Part shown: one piece after another, positions 25,514 through 35,592 of the stretch
How positions within the stretch are numbered: the first letter of the stretch is position 1
Layout of the letters: each line of letters begins with the position of its first letter
NCBI GenBank assembly: GCA_964354855.1
Contig: CAYHBO010000002.1
Location: forward strand, 14,266 to 78,265
Direction of reading: 5' to 3'
Length of the DNA: 64,000 nucleotides
Origin: CAYHBO01 sp964354855
Lineage (GTDB): Bacteria; Babelota; Babeliae; Babelales; RVW-14
Position numbers and translations under genes: made by a program
Notes under the pieces: generated by a model
The model's database searches: none
The model's input: the letters and a program-made list of their open reading frames with translations, nothing else
Told to the model about the DNA's origin: nothing

Positions 25514-26437
25514 TTAATACAGATAATTTGGGACGTTAACCGTAATGCTTCCTGTGTGTTCGCCAGACCAGTCATCGGCACTGTCGCCAACGCAGCCAAT
25601 AATCTCATAAACTTCTGATATATCTTTACGTACTGACTCTTTCCATTTGCCGGTAGCCATTTTGCCAAAAAGATCGATAGGTGTAAGGAAAAGACCGAGT
25701 TTATCTTCAAGCTTCTTTTTTCCCTGGTTGATCATGGTGATGTTGTTAAGTACAATTTCTGCGGCTTTTAAATTGTCTGTCGTTGCCTGGTACATTTCTG
25801 GGGTGCCTCTTCGTGAGCTGATGTAAATAAGGGTGTAGCCCATAACTTGAAGGCGTTTGCAGAAGTTTGTCATAGGATTTATTTGGGTACATTTTTTGTT
25901 TACACGAAAATGATAAGGTGAGCATGGATTGTCTGCGGTTAAGCCAGGTTTAGACGTAAAATTAGTGAGTTCTGATAACCCTAGGTTTGAAAGTACGGTC
26001 TCATCGATATCAAAAATAACAACCGGTGGTTTTTCGCCACTATGGTTTTTTATTGCACCTTTAAAATCTTGAATTAATTCTTTGTTGCGAACGAGTGTTT
26101 CAAGCTCGAGTTCATACCCGGTTAGAGATTTTGTGACACGGGTTGTGTACCAATTGAGAATGGTTTTCTGTGCAGCATCTAATCCTTCTGGTGAAACGAA
26201 GTCTTTTAGCTGCTTAAAGGGAACGGGAGGTGTTAAGCTTCTAACCTGCATGAGGGGGGTTTTGGTTTGTGGGTTGACTTGGCCCCATGGTTCGAAATGA
26301 TATTTGGCGCGTTTGACTACTTTTGGTTGCTCACTGGCTGGGTTGCCCGCAGTAGGTTCTGTTTTCATCCCAAAAGAGGTATTCATGGATCCTGTTATGA
26401 CTAAGAGAGTGAGCACTGGTAGATTGAAGCTTTTCAT
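25514..26437 (-). CDS. Secreted HAD acid phosphatase (class B/plant VSP type), copy 2
   Basis: 307 residues. Signal peptide at 1-23 (FNLPVLTLLVITGSMNTSFG). The catalytic motifs match copy 1: VVIFDIDETVLSNLG, YISSRRGTPE and IIGCVGDSADDWSGEHTGSI, ending in the same VNVPNYLY (copy 1 ends IKLPNYLY). A Pro-rich segment (VRSLTPPVPFKQLKDF) distinguishes it. Tandem duplication with 27 bases between stop and next start indicates one transcript. Exported phosphatases of this kind could scavenge phosphate or nucleosides from the host; that is inference. Confidence 0.85.
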   Translation of the reverse strand: MKSFNLPVLTLLVITGSMNTSFGMKTEPTAGNPASEQPKVVKRAKYHFEPWGQVNPQTKTPLMQVRSLTPPVPFKQLKDFVSPEGLDAAQKTILNWYTTRVTKSLTGYELELETLVRNKELIQDFKGAIKNHSGEKPPVVIFDIDETVLSNLGLSELTNFTSKPGLTADNPCSPYHFRVNKKCTQINPMTNFCKRLQVMGYTLIYISSRRGTPEMYQATTDNLKAAEIVLNNITMINQGKKKLEDKLGLFLTPIDLFGKMATGKWKESVRKDISEVYEIIGCVGDSADDWSGEHTGSITVNVPNYLY

Positions 26438-26529
26438 CTTATGACGCCTTTCCGTAAGAATAAAAAAAGATTTTTAACTTATTGCAAAATGATGGCATAG
26501 GGGATTTTTGTGGGTCAAGACTTGGCTGT

Positions 26530-28161
26530 TTAGACTTTGAACCTTTGATTTTTATAATCCCAGGTAACCCATAGATGTTCTGGGGTAAGATATTGAGGCT
26601 TAACGTGATAGCTAAATTCTATAATTCTGCCCCATTGTTCTTTCCTAACTATTTTTTCCCCCATAGGCATGCAGCTATTGGTGATTAAAAACCAGGCATG
26701 ATCAGGGTTATTTGAAGTTAAGCGAAAGCCATCTTTAGTTTGTTTTATCGATATATTTTCTTGTTTTATGGTATTGCCCCAGATGAATGTTGCGTTGTCA
26801 TAGTAGATCGGGGTGTTTGCAGGAAAGCCATTGAGCCACATGGCTTGAGCAACGCCGGTGACAAAGGTGTCATACGGTAGCCCTATAAAACAAAGAGTTT
26901 TTCCTGTGATCGCAGGGTTATGGATAAGTTCTTTATATGCATTGGCGACCGTGTGTAAAGCATGCTCTCGGTGTCTGAAATGTGTAAAAAGTAAGATGCT
27001 GTTGATGAGCGTTAACGCAATGCAAAATATTCCAGCAGCTTTAACCCAACATGTTCTTGATTCAGAGTTTTTATAACGATAGTTGGTAACGAGTAGTACC
27101 ATGGCGACTACAAGAAACGGCAGTCCCATGTACAAAAACCGTGATGAGTAGTAGCGCCAAATTGCTGGCCACATAAACATGAACATGCTGATAATGCAGT
27201 ACAGAATAACTAACTTGTTTTTGTTCTTATAAAAAAGCCACAGCGCAAAACTAAGAAGCAGTGCTATTAAAGACCCCTTTAATAATCGGTTGCCTCCTGG
27301 TAACCAAGCAAGATTGGTAATGTCAGACAAAAAAGTGACAAGATCAAAAAAGCGATCTTTGAGCGAGTACAAAAAACTGGTGAAGTTTAGGTGCCCCTTG
27401 ATGCCGGCGCCGGTGCTCTTGAGGGGGAAATTGTATAGCCGCACGATGAAATAGCTTATGGTTGCGATAAATAAGGGGCTTGTCGTGATGATTATTTTTT
27501 TAATTCGATGGTTTTTTAGGTACAACGGGATACTGATTATAAGCCAGAACGGTAAGATGAGTGCTTCTTCTCGGTAGAAAAGAGAGATGGTGTAGAGAAG
27601 GGTTGTGGGGAGGAGGTACCAAGACTTATTTTGATCCAAATACTTCTTAACCAACCATACAATGCCCAGTACGAGCGTCAGGTTAACTACCTGGTTTTGT
27701 CCCGCAATCCATCCCATCCAGTCCCATAGGCTCAAATGAAAAGCAAACAAAAGTGTCGCGAAAAACGATTCCCAAAACGTTATAAAACTAAGTAAAAGCA
27801 TAAACAGTAGAATGGCGTTTAATGCATGAAAAAAAATAGTTATTAAAAGCAATGCATAGGGGGTAACGCCGAATAAAAGCATTTGTACATGTAAGAAGGC
27901 ATAGACGAATGGTCGATATAGGACGGCAAAAAACGACTGTTCGGGGACGAGATAGTTTGATGGCTGTGTTACTTTGGTCATGCTTCCTTCAGTAAAAAGT
28001 GTTAGGAGATCATTACCCATAGTTTTTGCATGGTAAATTACGCCCCAGTCGTCATGAAGAAACCCCCAGTTGGTGAATGGTAGACCAAGGGTTATGAAAA
28101 TTGCGATAAAGATGCCTAATGAGACGAGGGCGTTCTTGTGTCTGGTTAGTGTTGTGAGCAT
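26530..28161 (-). CDS. GT-C-like multi-pass membrane protein
   Basis: 543 residues, AAAGG before the ATG. About ten to eleven membrane helices fill residues 10-395, followed by a 140-residue extracytoplasmic domain. The first external loop begins GFLHDDWGVIYHA, with the Asp-Asp pair typical of GT-C glycosyltransferases that use polyprenyl-phosphate sugars. Sequence is otherwise unlike the three YRLPGYP paralogs in this window. Probably modifies a surface glycan or protein; substrate unknown. Confidence 0.65.
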   Translation of the reverse strand: MLTTLTRHKNALVSLGIFIAIFITLGLPFTNWGFLHDDWGVIYHAKTMGNDLLTLFTEGSMTKVTQPSNYLVPEQSFFAVLYRPFVYAFLHVQMLLFGVTPYALLLITIFFHALNAILLFMLLLSFITFWESFFATLLFAFHLSLWDWMGWIAGQNQVVNLTLVLGIVWLVKKYLDQNKSWYLLPTTLLYTISLFYREEALILPFWLIISIPLYLKNHRIKKIIITTSPLFIATISYFIVRLYNFPLKSTGAGIKGHLNFTSFLYSLKDRFFDLVTFLSDITNLAWLPGGNRLLKGSLIALLLSFALWLFYKNKNKLVILYCIISMFMFMWPAIWRYYSSRFLYMGLPFLVVAMVLLVTNYRYKNSESRTCWVKAAGIFCIALTLINSILLFTHFRHREHALHTVANAYKELIHNPAITGKTLCFIGLPYDTFVTGVAQAMWLNGFPANTPIYYDNATFIWGNTIKQENISIKQTKDGFRLTSNNPDHAWFLITNSCMPMGEKIVRKEQWGRIIEFSYHVKPQYLTPEHLWVTWDYKNQRFKV

Positions 28162-28200
28162 AAAGAGCCTTTCGGTGGGAAGGATTTTGATCTACTGCTT

Positions 28201-28230
28201 GTCATGCTGAACCGGTTTCAGTATCCAGTC
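28201..28230. repeat. Remnant of palindromic repeat family B
   Basis: GTCATGCTGAAC followed directly by GGTTTCAGTATCCAG. These are the two ends of the family B element seen at 44190 and 44713 with the central hairpin missing, so this looks like an internally deleted copy. Confidence 0.5.
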
Positions 28231-28370
28231 AATAATAAATAACCTCAAAAAATACAAAAAATCATTGCTTTTTTATTTATAAAATTGACATACTGAAAAT
28301 ATATGCAAGATTGCGGCTTAGGATAGGTCTGAGTCTATTTGTCTTTTTAAATTAAAAATAAGGGGTTTCA

Positions 28371-28943
28371 ATGAAATTTATAAAATTAAGTATGTTTGCC
28401 AGTGCTCTTGCTGTGATTGTGGCGGGAAATGTTACGGCTATGGAACGAAGCGGAGAATCTTCTCTTGAGATGTTTAACCGGGGTATTAATAATGTTGCTG
28501 AGAAAGTTAAGTCTCTTAAGAGAGAGGTTTCTCGGGCGGCGTTATTATTTGAGGTTTTAGATTCTATGATTGATACGTCGCGAGGCGTTTTTGGGGTTTC
28601 GATTCCATCTGGATCTGAAAAATTATTAGAGGTGTCGGTACAGGGTCGTGGATCTTTGGACACATTGAAGCGTGTCTTATCCGATTTTAATTTGGTACTT
28701 AGATCTAAAATAGAAGTTGATCAGAAGAAGGATACTGAATTAACAATTTACCTGAACAAAGAGGGTGTTGGAAAGTTACAAAAGAAATTAGAAGCATTAG
28801 TGGGTGTTATCACTCAATTTGTGGGGGAGTTTATTAAATCTGAATCAGATTGGATCGAATCGCTCCCAGAGTGTATTTCTCAAGAGACAGGACGCTTTGC
28901 GATCAATGTATTTCAGCTTTTGCGTAGAGCTGAAGCCCTTTAA
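28371..28943 (+). CDS. Secreted helical protein of unknown function
   Basis: 190 residues, AAGGGG before the ATG. Residues 1-23 are a signal peptide (LSMFASALAVIVAGNVTA). The mature protein is almost entirely helical with alternating hydrophobic positions (NNVAEKVKSLKREVSRAALL, VGKLQKKLEALVGVITQFVG) and one Cys. No recognisable family. The assembly gap starts 73 bases after the stop. Confidence 0.65.
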   Translation: MKFIKLSMFASALAVIVAGNVTAMERSGESSLEMFNRGINNVAEKVKSLKREVSRAALLFEVLDSMIDTSRGVFGVSIPSGSEKLLEVSVQGRGSLDTLKRVLSDFNLVLRSKIEVDQKKDTELTIYLNKEGVGKLQKKLEALVGVITQFVGEFIKSESDWIESLPECISQETGRFAINVFQLLRRAEAL

Positions 28944-29016
28944 GCGTAGCGTACTGAGTAACATTAGAAGCTGAATCGTGTTTTTCGTTAAAATTAACAC
29001 CATTGGACAAATCCGA

Positions 29017-29116
29017 NNNNNNNNNNNNNNNNNNNNNNNNNNNNNNNNNNNNNNNNNNNNNNNNNNNNNNNNNNNNNNNNNNNNNNNNNNNNNNNNNNNN
29101 NNNNNNNNNNNNNNNN
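29017..29116. other. Assembly gap of 100 N
   Basis: Exactly 100 Ns, a conventional placeholder for unknown length. The flanks show no shared sequence. The promoter region of lgt and perhaps another small gene may lie here. Confidence 0.95.
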
Positions 29117-29220
29117 TTTTCTTCACTAAATTTGCTATCCCAAAGGCGTTTTTTTTGATACTGTTTTGCAATGAATTTTTTCTTTTAAACTAATCAAAAT
29201 ATAACGTTTTCAGGTGTTCT

Positions 29221-30045
29221 ATGTGTCCACGATTAATTCATTTGTATGGTCCCGTTTGGGTTGCCAGCTATGGCGTTATGATTGCCGTTGGCTTTCTCGT
29301 ATTCTTATTGTGTACAATTTATCATCCGATTAGAAAGCGTTTTATTTCTGAGAACATTTATCAGAATGCTTTATTTATCGGCTTGCTGGCTGGTATTGTT
29401 GGTGGTCGCGTATGTGCCATATTAACTGATTGGCCGTCATTTTCAGACAACTGGGTTGAAATATTTTACCCATGGGTTGGTGGCTTTATGGTTCTGGGAA
29501 GCTTTATTGGGGTTTTACTTGTTGCCTCGTGGTACCTTCGTGTAAACCGCGTGCCTATTCTACCAATTTTAGATTTAGCGGCACTCTATGGTCCGCTTAT
29601 GCAAGCCATTGCTCGATTTGGATGCTTCTTTTCCGGATGTTGTTATGGTATCCCGGTGTCTGAAACAGCCTGGTATGCGGTACAATTTACCGATCCTGCC
29701 GGGTCAGCGCCTTTAGGTATTTGGTTACATCCAACACAAATTTATGCATCGTTAGCATCGTTTGTTACTTTCTTGATCATACAAAGTTTATATTCAACGA
29801 TTTCTGTGAAACGTGGGCAGCTAGCTTCTCTGTACTTAATGCTTGAATCGGTTGCGCGATTTGCCGTTGATTTTTGGCGTGATGATCGTGGGAATTTGCT
29901 TTCAGTTTCATTTCTTGGTAACGATATTGCCATGCTTTCTCAGCCTCAAATTTGGAACGCGGTTTTCTTTGTGATTGCTTGTGTGGCATTTTTAGTAGTG
30001 ACGATAACGCAGCCTCGTGCCGGTTATCGCGATGAAGTTTCATGA
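29221..30045 (+). CDS. lgt: Prolipoprotein diacylglyceryl transferase
   Basis: 274 residues, seven membrane helices expected. Lgt transfers a diacylglyceryl group from phosphatidylglycerol to the lipobox Cys of prelipoproteins. Visible signatures are the start of the form HLYGPVWVASYGVMIAVGF, GGRVCAI, and the core RFGCFFSGCCYG with its conserved Arg and Gly residues, followed by HPTQIYAS. It overlaps dnaG by four bases (ATGA), so the two are coupled. Confidence 0.95.
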   Translation: MCPRLIHLYGPVWVASYGVMIAVGFLVFLLCTIYHPIRKRFISENIYQNALFIGLLAGIVGGRVCAILTDWPSFSDNWVEIFYPWVGGFMVLGSFIGVLLVASWYLRVNRVPILPILDLAALYGPLMQAIARFGCFFSGCCYGIPVSETAWYAVQFTDPAGSAPLGIWLHPTQIYASLASFVTFLIIQSLYSTISVKRGQLASLYLMLESVARFAVDFWRDDRGNLLSVSFLGNDIAMLSQPQIWNAVFFVIACVAFLVVTITQPRAGYRDEVS

Positions 30046-31877
30046 CATTATTTGAATTTGTTAAAGCACGCCTTCCTATCCTTGATGTCATCTCTGAGCA
30101 CGTCAAACTCAGGGCAATGGGTAGTTATTTCAAAGGTCCATGTCCATTCCATTCTGAAAAAGACGCTTCTTTTACCGTGAGTCCTGACCGGCAAATTTTT
30201 TATTGCTTTGGGTGTCAGGCAACCGGTGACGTTATTGGGTTTTTTGCACGACTTGAGCATATTTCTCAGATAGAAGCAGTTAAGCTTCTTGTTGAGCATT
30301 ATAGTCTTGAATTGCCGCCTGAAGTGCAAAAATCGGCAATGAAAGAAATGAAGGATTTTGAAAAAAAAGATCAGCATAACAATCTTTGCCAGAAGGTTGC
30401 TGGATGGGCTCATGTGCAACTTGTAAAAGCACCTCGAGCACAGAAATATCTGATTGAACGTGGTATTACACAGTCTACTATTGATAAATTTATGCTTGGC
30501 TATTTTCCTGGTGGTTCTGCTCATGTAGATCAGCTCGTGAAAGAAATGAGTTATCAAGGAGTTTTGCTTAAAGATTTACTGGAATCTGGAGTACTGCTGG
30601 AAGGTAAAAATCATCTGTTTTCTCCGTGGGAAGAGCGCATTATTTTTCCGATTAAAAATTCTTTGGGAAGCTACTGTGGCTTTGGAGGGCGTGTTTTTCA
30701 GCAGAACGATGATCGTGCCAAGTACATTAACAGTCGAGAATCAGATTGGTTTTTAAAGGGTAAGTTGCTCTTTGGCTTTGATAGCGCAAAGAAAGCGATC
30801 CAACAGAAAGAATCTGTTTTTATGGTTGAAGGGTACATGGACTGTATCGCCATGGCTCAGTATGGGTATGAAAATACCGTTGCAACATTAGGAACCGCTT
30901 GTACGCTTGAACATCTTAAACTTTTGGGGCGACAAGCTGCTACCATTTATCTTTTGTATGATGGTGATAAAGCAGGCCAGAACGCGCTTTTGCGTATTGC
31001 TCAACTCTGCTGGCAGGTGAGTGCCGATATGAAGGTGATTGTGTTGCCTAATGATCACGATCCAGCATCATTTTTGATTCAAGGACATGACCTTAACCCG
31101 TTAGTTGCCGAAGCGCAGGATCTTTTTAATTTCTTTATAGACCAGGTTGCAGAAGGTTTTCTTGATAAGCCATTGTCTAAAAAACTTGTGCTTGCTGAAA
31201 AAATTATTGAGGTGTTACTTGGGATTCAAGATATTTTCAAACAGGAACTTTTACTTCATCAGGCAGCACAGACAATGCAGGTGCCGTTTGATGCGTTAAA
31301 ACGTTTACTGGTCGAACAACGCAGAAAAAAAGAAGCAAAGAAAAATAGTGATTATACCCCTAGATCTAACGGGGGTTCTTCTGAGCTGGCCGGGGTGGCG
31401 GTGGTTGCTGAACAAGGTGAGAAGAACCTTGAAAAAACCGAGATATCTTTATTAGAACAAAAAATTTTTTCTGTTATACTCAACAGTCTTGATAATCAAC
31501 ATGTGCTAAAAGTTGACGATTGGGTTATCCCTTATTTGTCAGATTCATTACAGCATTTGTTGATTACCTTGAACGAATACCTTCATCTACCCGATCTGTC
31601 TATGCCCGAACGATATCGTAGCTTCTTGGATTCACTTGCCCAGGGCGAGCGTAATGTGGTGGTAAAAATGAGCCTGATGGCTGATCAAAGCCCTACACAG
31701 GGAATACTTGATGACTTGATAACGCAATTTTTCAAAAACCATTGGAAGCAAATGATGCGGGATATGAGGGATCAGATGAAGAAAGCAGAAGAAAAAGCTG
31801 ATGTTGAAGCGGTGAAAGTTTTATTTGGGAAGATAACGGAACTCAAACAGCGTATGCTGAGCAGGGGGCTTATATGA
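30042..31877 (+). CDS. dnaG: DNA primase
   Basis: 611 residues. Makes RNA primers at the replication fork. The CHC2 zinc site is Cys34-x2-His37-x17-Cys55-x2-Cys58. The catalytic TOPRIM domain has Glu263 in VEGYMD and Asp307/Asp309 in LYDGDKAG. The RNA-polymerase-like core includes [12 protein letters not shown] and FGGRVF. The C-terminal helicase-interacting part is less conserved. The gene lies in a tight lgt-dnaG-rpoD unit with four-base overlaps at both ends, echoing the dnaG-rpoD order of the classic macromolecular synthesis operon. Confidence 0.97.
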   Translation: MTLFEFVKARLPILDVISEHVKLRAMGSYFKGPCPFHSEKDASFTVSPDRQIFYCFGCQATGDVIGFFARLEHISQIEAVKLLVEHYSLELPPEVQKSAMKEMKDFEKKDQHNNLCQKVAGWAHVQLVKAPRAQKYLIERGITQSTIDKFMLGYFPGGSAHVDQLVKEMSYQGVLLKDLLESGVLLEGKNHLFSPWEERIIFPIKNSLGSYCGFGGRVFQQNDDRAKYINSRESDWFLKGKLLFGFDSAKKAIQQKESVFMVEGYMDCIAMAQYGYENTVATLGTACTLEHLKLLGRQAATIYLLYDGDKAGQNALLRIAQLCWQVSADMKVIVLPNDHDPASFLIQGHDLNPLVAEAQDLFNFFIDQVAEGFLDKPLSKKLVLAEKIIEVLLGIQDIFKQELLLHQAAQTMQVPFDALKRLLVEQRRKKEAKKNSDYTPRSNGGSSELAGVAVVAEQGEKNLEKTEISLLEQKIFSVILNSLDNQHVLKVDDWVIPYLSDSLQHLLITLNEYLHLPDLSMPERYRSFLDSLAQGERNVVVKMSLMADQSPTQGILDDLITQFFKNHWKQMMRDMRDQMKKAEEKADVEAVKVLFGKITELKQRMLSRGLI

Positions 31878-34438
31878 GAATTACGATGATGATGGCAACA
31901 AAAAAAAATATGCAAAAAAAGAGTGTAGTGAAGAAAAAAGCTGCTCCTAAAGCAAAAAAAGTTGTTGCGGCAGCTAAGAAGACTGTTGCTAAAAAGACTG
32001 TTGCTAAGAAAGTAATTACAAAAAAAGTAGCATCAAAATCCAAAGTAATCGTTAAAAAAGTAGTTGCTAAAAAAGCGGATGCAAAAACAGTTATAGGTAA
32101 AAAACTCGTTAAAAAAATTGTAAGCAAGCCGGTTATAAAAAAAATTGTAAAACCTCCGAAAAAATCTGCTCTCAAAGCGGCTTCTGTAAGTGTTCCAAAA
32201 AAAATTGAAAAAAAAGTTGTTAAGCCTGTTCCTAAACCAGTTGTTGCAAAAGTGGTGCCAGTAAAAAAAGCTGAAGTCGTTAAAGAAACGCCGGTTAAAA
32301 AAGCGGTGATTACTTCAGCTGTTCTGACAAAAAAAACAGTTGGAGCTAAATCTTTAGGCGTAAAAGCTCCTCTTATAGGAGCGGTTGTCCCAGGTCTATC
32401 AGCATTAAAAGCAAGTAAAGAAGCGGTTCAAAAACGCAACTCTGCTGCTCTGAAAAAATTAATTGGTGGCAAGAAAATTGGTATTGCGGTCAAAGGCAAA
32501 AAAGCTGTTGGTTTGCAGGAAGAGGCGGTGTCACTTAAGAGCCTTGAAAAGCAAGTTGATCTTCTTTTAGAGAGTGGTCGTAGTGAAGGTGTGTTGACCT
32601 ATGAAAGTGTTATTCACTTCAGCCAAAAATATAATCTAAAAGAAGAAGATCTTAATGAGTTACTTCAGATTTTTGAGAAAGAAAATATTGATTTAGTTTC
32701 CCAAGAAGATCTTCAAGCGGATTCGCGAGATTTTGAAAATTATTTTGAAGAAGACAGTGTTGCTTTTGATGGTGCTAAGAAGAAGCCTGATATTGAGTCA
32801 TCACTTGATTCCGATGATATCGAAGAAGAAATTGAAGATGAAGAATCTGAACAGGATAAAGAAGTAGATCGTATCAAAGAAATCTTAGAACCGAGTCAAT
32901 TGAATGATCCGGTTAAGCTTTATTTGCGTGAAATTGGAAAAATTCCGCTGCTTAACAAGCAAACAGAGCGTATTATTGCGAATAAAATTGCAACTGGAAA
33001 ACGTGAATCTATCGAAGCAGTTGCACAGTTTCCATTTACCGCAAAAGATCTTGCGCATCTAGAAGAACGTATTATGCAAGATCCAATGATTTTGAAAGAC
33101 TTGGTTCAATTCTCTGATTTTGATGAAGATAATTCGCCAAAGTTTGAAGAAGAACGAGCACGACTTCTGAAGGCGATTGCTAATATCAAAGATGTTGTTG
33201 CGAATGAAGATAAAATTTATCGTTCTTACAAAGGGCAACTTGATTCTGAAGATAAAAAGCAAAAAATGCTTCAAGAAGTTGAAGAGAATAAGAAGCGCGT
33301 TATTAAAGCTGTTGAAGAGATTAAACTTTCTAATAAGCAAATCCGTAAATTTGGTAAGAAATTAGAAAAATTTTATCTTAAAATTCAAGAACGTTTTGAT
33401 GATATAGCGGTTTGTGGTGAGAAATTAAAGTTTTATGGAAATCTTAAAAATCCTTCTGAGGCTGATGTAGAGCAAATTGCGGAACTTGAAGAAGAAGTAA
33501 GAGCATCTCATAAGCTTATTAAAAAGATTGAAATTGAAGCTGGGTTAAGCAAAGAAAAGATTAAAAAACAATATCAAAAATTCATGGTTGCTCAAAAGAA
33601 GGACAAAGAGGCAAAGGATGATTTGGCTCGTGCAAACCTTCGATTAGTGGTCAATATTGCTAAAAAATATATCAATCGTGGCTTACACTTCTTGGATTTG
33701 ATTCAAGAGGGGAATATTGGGTTGCTTAAAGCGGTTGAAAAGTTTGAATTCGAACGAGGATTCAAATTTTCTACGTATGCTACCTGGTGGATACGTCAAG
33801 CGATTACTCGTGCTATTGCCGATCAATCTCGTACTATCCGGGTTCCGGTGCATATGGTTGAGACATTGAGTAAAATTAATAAAATTACTCGTGCTTACAT
33901 GCAAGAAGAAGGTCGTGAACCGACCTATACCGAACTTTCAAAAGAATTAAATCTTGATGAAAAGAAGATTAAGAACATTATCAAAATTTCCAAAGAACCG
34001 ATCTCATTCGAGACGCCGGTTGGTGATAGCGATGATACGTATCTTAAAGATTTCATTGAAGATGAGAATGAATATACCCCGGTAGATGCGGTGGTTAATG
34101 ATGATCTTAAAGAGCGAGTTCGTGAAATTTTAAAAACGCTTACGCCACGAGAAGAAAAAGTATTGAAGATGCGTTTTGGTATCGATGTTGCTTCTGAGTA
34201 CACGCTGGAAGAAGTTGGTAAAGATTTCTCAGTGACCAGGGAGCGGATTAGACAAATTGAAGTTAAGGCGCTTCGTAAATTACGTCATCCATCACGAAGC
34301 AAAAAACTACAAAATTTCTTTGATAAAGAAATTGATCTTGTAGCTATTGAAAATGGTATTACTGATGAAGGGCCTATGCCTGATGTTGATCATGATGCTG
34401 ATGATGACGATATGGATTCAGATAGCGATTCAGAATAA
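31874..34438 (+). CDS. rpoD: RNA polymerase sigma-70 factor RpoD with lysine-rich N-terminal extension
   Basis: 854 residues, much longer than usual for primary sigma factors. Residues 1-215 are a Lys/Ala/Val repeat region (35 Lys and a single acidic residue in the first 100), like histone H1-type proteins. Region 1.1 follows (about 215-275), then an acidic linker and region 1.2 ([18 protein letters not shown], about 345). A long coiled insert precedes region 2 (about 586-660: [37 protein letters not shown]). Region 3 and region 4 follow ([32 protein letters not shown], to about 815). The C-terminus ends in an Asp/Ser-rich tail. No Met occurs between residue 13 and about 400, so the extension is probably translated. 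Starts within the dnaG stop. Confidence 0.96.
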   Translation: MRITMMMATKKNMQKKSVVKKKAAPKAKKVVAAAKKTVAKKTVAKKVITKKVASKSKVIVKKVVAKKADAKTVIGKKLVKKIVSKPVIKKIVKPPKKSALKAASVSVPKKIEKKVVKPVPKPVVAKVVPVKKAEVVKETPVKKAVITSAVLTKKTVGAKSLGVKAPLIGAVVPGLSALKASKEAVQKRNSAALKKLIGGKKIGIAVKGKKAVGLQEEAVSLKSLEKQVDLLLESGRSEGVLTYESVIHFSQKYNLKEEDLNELLQIFEKENIDLVSQEDLQADSRDFENYFEEDSVAFDGAKKKPDIESSLDSDDIEEEIEDEESEQDKEVDRIKEILEPSQLNDPVKLYLREIGKIPLLNKQTERIIANKIATGKRESIEAVAQFPFTAKDLAHLEERIMQDPMILKDLVQFSDFDEDNSPKFEEERARLLKAIANIKDVVANEDKIYRSYKGQLDSEDKKQKMLQEVEENKKRVIKAVEEIKLSNKQIRKFGKKLEKFYLKIQERFDDIAVCGEKLKFYGNLKNPSEADVEQIAELEEEVRASHKLIKKIEIEAGLSKEKIKKQYQKFMVAQKKDKEAKDDLARANLRLVVNIAKKYINRGLHFLDLIQEGNIGLLKAVEKFEFERGFKFSTYATWWIRQAITRAIADQSRTIRVPVHMVETLSKINKITRAYMQEEGREPTYTELSKELNLDEKKIKNIIKISKEPISFETPVGDSDDTYLKDFIEDENEYTPVDAVVNDDLKERVREILKTLTPREEKVLKMRFGIDVASEYTLEEVGKDFSVTRERIRQIEVKALRKLRHPSRSKKLQNFFDKEIDLVAIENGITDEGPMPDVDHDADDDDMDSDSDSE

Positions 34439-34449
34439 AACTTGTACGT

Positions 34450-35592
34450 ATGAAAATACTTTATGTTATCACGAGTTTGAAGATGGGCGGTGCCGAAGCC
34501 GCCCTTTTTAATTTCCTACGTTATTCCATAAAAAAATATGATACGCAGCATATTGTTGCCTATATGCATGATGGTCCATTTGTACAAAAGATTCGTGATC
34601 TTGGTATACCTGCTTACCATGTAGATGGATGGTTACTTTCGTGTGATCTGGGGACTTATGTTAAGCTTTCTTGTCTTATTCAGTCATTAAACCCTGATAT
34701 TTTACATACATCGCTTTGGGCAGCAAATATTCTTGGGCGGGTGCTAGCTCATTGTTTTGCATTGCCATTGATCAGTGAAATTCATGGCGATTGTCGTTAC
34801 GTATCAGCCTCATGGAAAAATTGGCTGGATGCGCAGACATTATCAGGTACAAAAAACCAAAAAATAATTGCGGTTGCTGATGGTGTGTATAATGCATACC
34901 TAAAAACAGTTATTGGGGCGATTAAAAATTCTAATACTCGTAAGCGCGTTTCTAATCAACTTATTACCATTAAAAATGGCATTGATGTTACTGGCTTTCG
35001 CAATGCTGCAATAGGAAATCCATTATCACGCGTAGATATCGGGTTACAGGATAGTGATTTTGTGATTGGTTCGGTAGGGCGCTTGGAATCCATTAAATCG
35101 TATGATCTTTTGTTACGAGCTTTTGCTCTGGTAAAAACTAAAGAGATGAAGTTGTGTTTAGTTGGAGATGGTAGTGAGCGTCGTAAGCTTGAAGCACTGG
35201 CTGATAGCTTACAGATTCGCGATGCTGTTATCTTTGTTGGCCAGCGAACCGATGTCTATCGATTTTATCCATTGTTTGATTGTTTTGCATTGTCATCACA
35301 GACTGAGGGGCTTTCATTAGCGCTGTTAGAAGCGTTAGCTTTTGGCTTACCGGTGATTACAACAAGTCAAAACAAGCAGTATGAAGTGCTTGTTGATGGG
35401 GTTAACGGATTATTGGTCTCGGTGAATGATCTTTATGCTTATGTTGCAGCAATAAAAAAATTATATGAAAATGCTGAGCTTTGTGAGCATATGCATCATG
35501 CAAACCTGAAACTCATCGAGAGCTTTGATCTTGGCTTAGTAGTCGATCAATATCAAAAACTATATCGGGAATTATGCCTTAAGCATAATTGA
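34450..35592 (+). CDS. GT4-family glycosyltransferase
   Basis: 380 residues, soluble GT-B fold. Starts MKILYVITSLKMGGAEAALF, the glycine-rich acceptor-domain loop of GT4 enzymes. The donor domain has GSVGRLESIKSYDLLLRAF, LVGDGSERRKLEAL and the retaining E-x7-E motif in QTEGLSLALLEALAFGLPVI. Transfers a sugar from a nucleotide donor, probably for surface polysaccharide or glycolipid. It starts 12 bases after rpoD, likely on the same transcript, and its last 21 bases overlap the converging AAA gene. Confidence 0.9.
   Translation: MKILYVITSLKMGGAEAALFNFLRYSIKKYDTQHIVAYMHDGPFVQKIRDLGIPAYHVDGWLLSCDLGTYVKLSCLIQSLNPDILHTSLWAANILGRVLAHCFALPLISEIHGDCRYVSASWKNWLDAQTLSGTKNQKIIAVADGVYNAYLKTVIGAIKNSNTRKRVSNQLITIKNGIDVTGFRNAAIGNPLSRVDIGLQDSDFVIGSVGRLESIKSYDLLLRAFALVKTKEMKLCLVGDGSERRKLEALADSLQIRDAVIFVGQRTDVYRFYPLFDCFALSSQTEGLSLALLEALAFGLPVITTSQNKQYEVLVDGVNGLLVSVNDLYAYVAAIKKLYENAELCEHMHHANLKLIESFDLGLVVDQYQKLYRELCLKHN

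Noticed and set aside
31870..32175. Leftward ORF opposite the lysine-rich part of rpoD, rich in Phe, Thr and Leu
   Set aside because: It is the complement of AAR/GCN-rich codons, so long open frames are expected there; no start signal.
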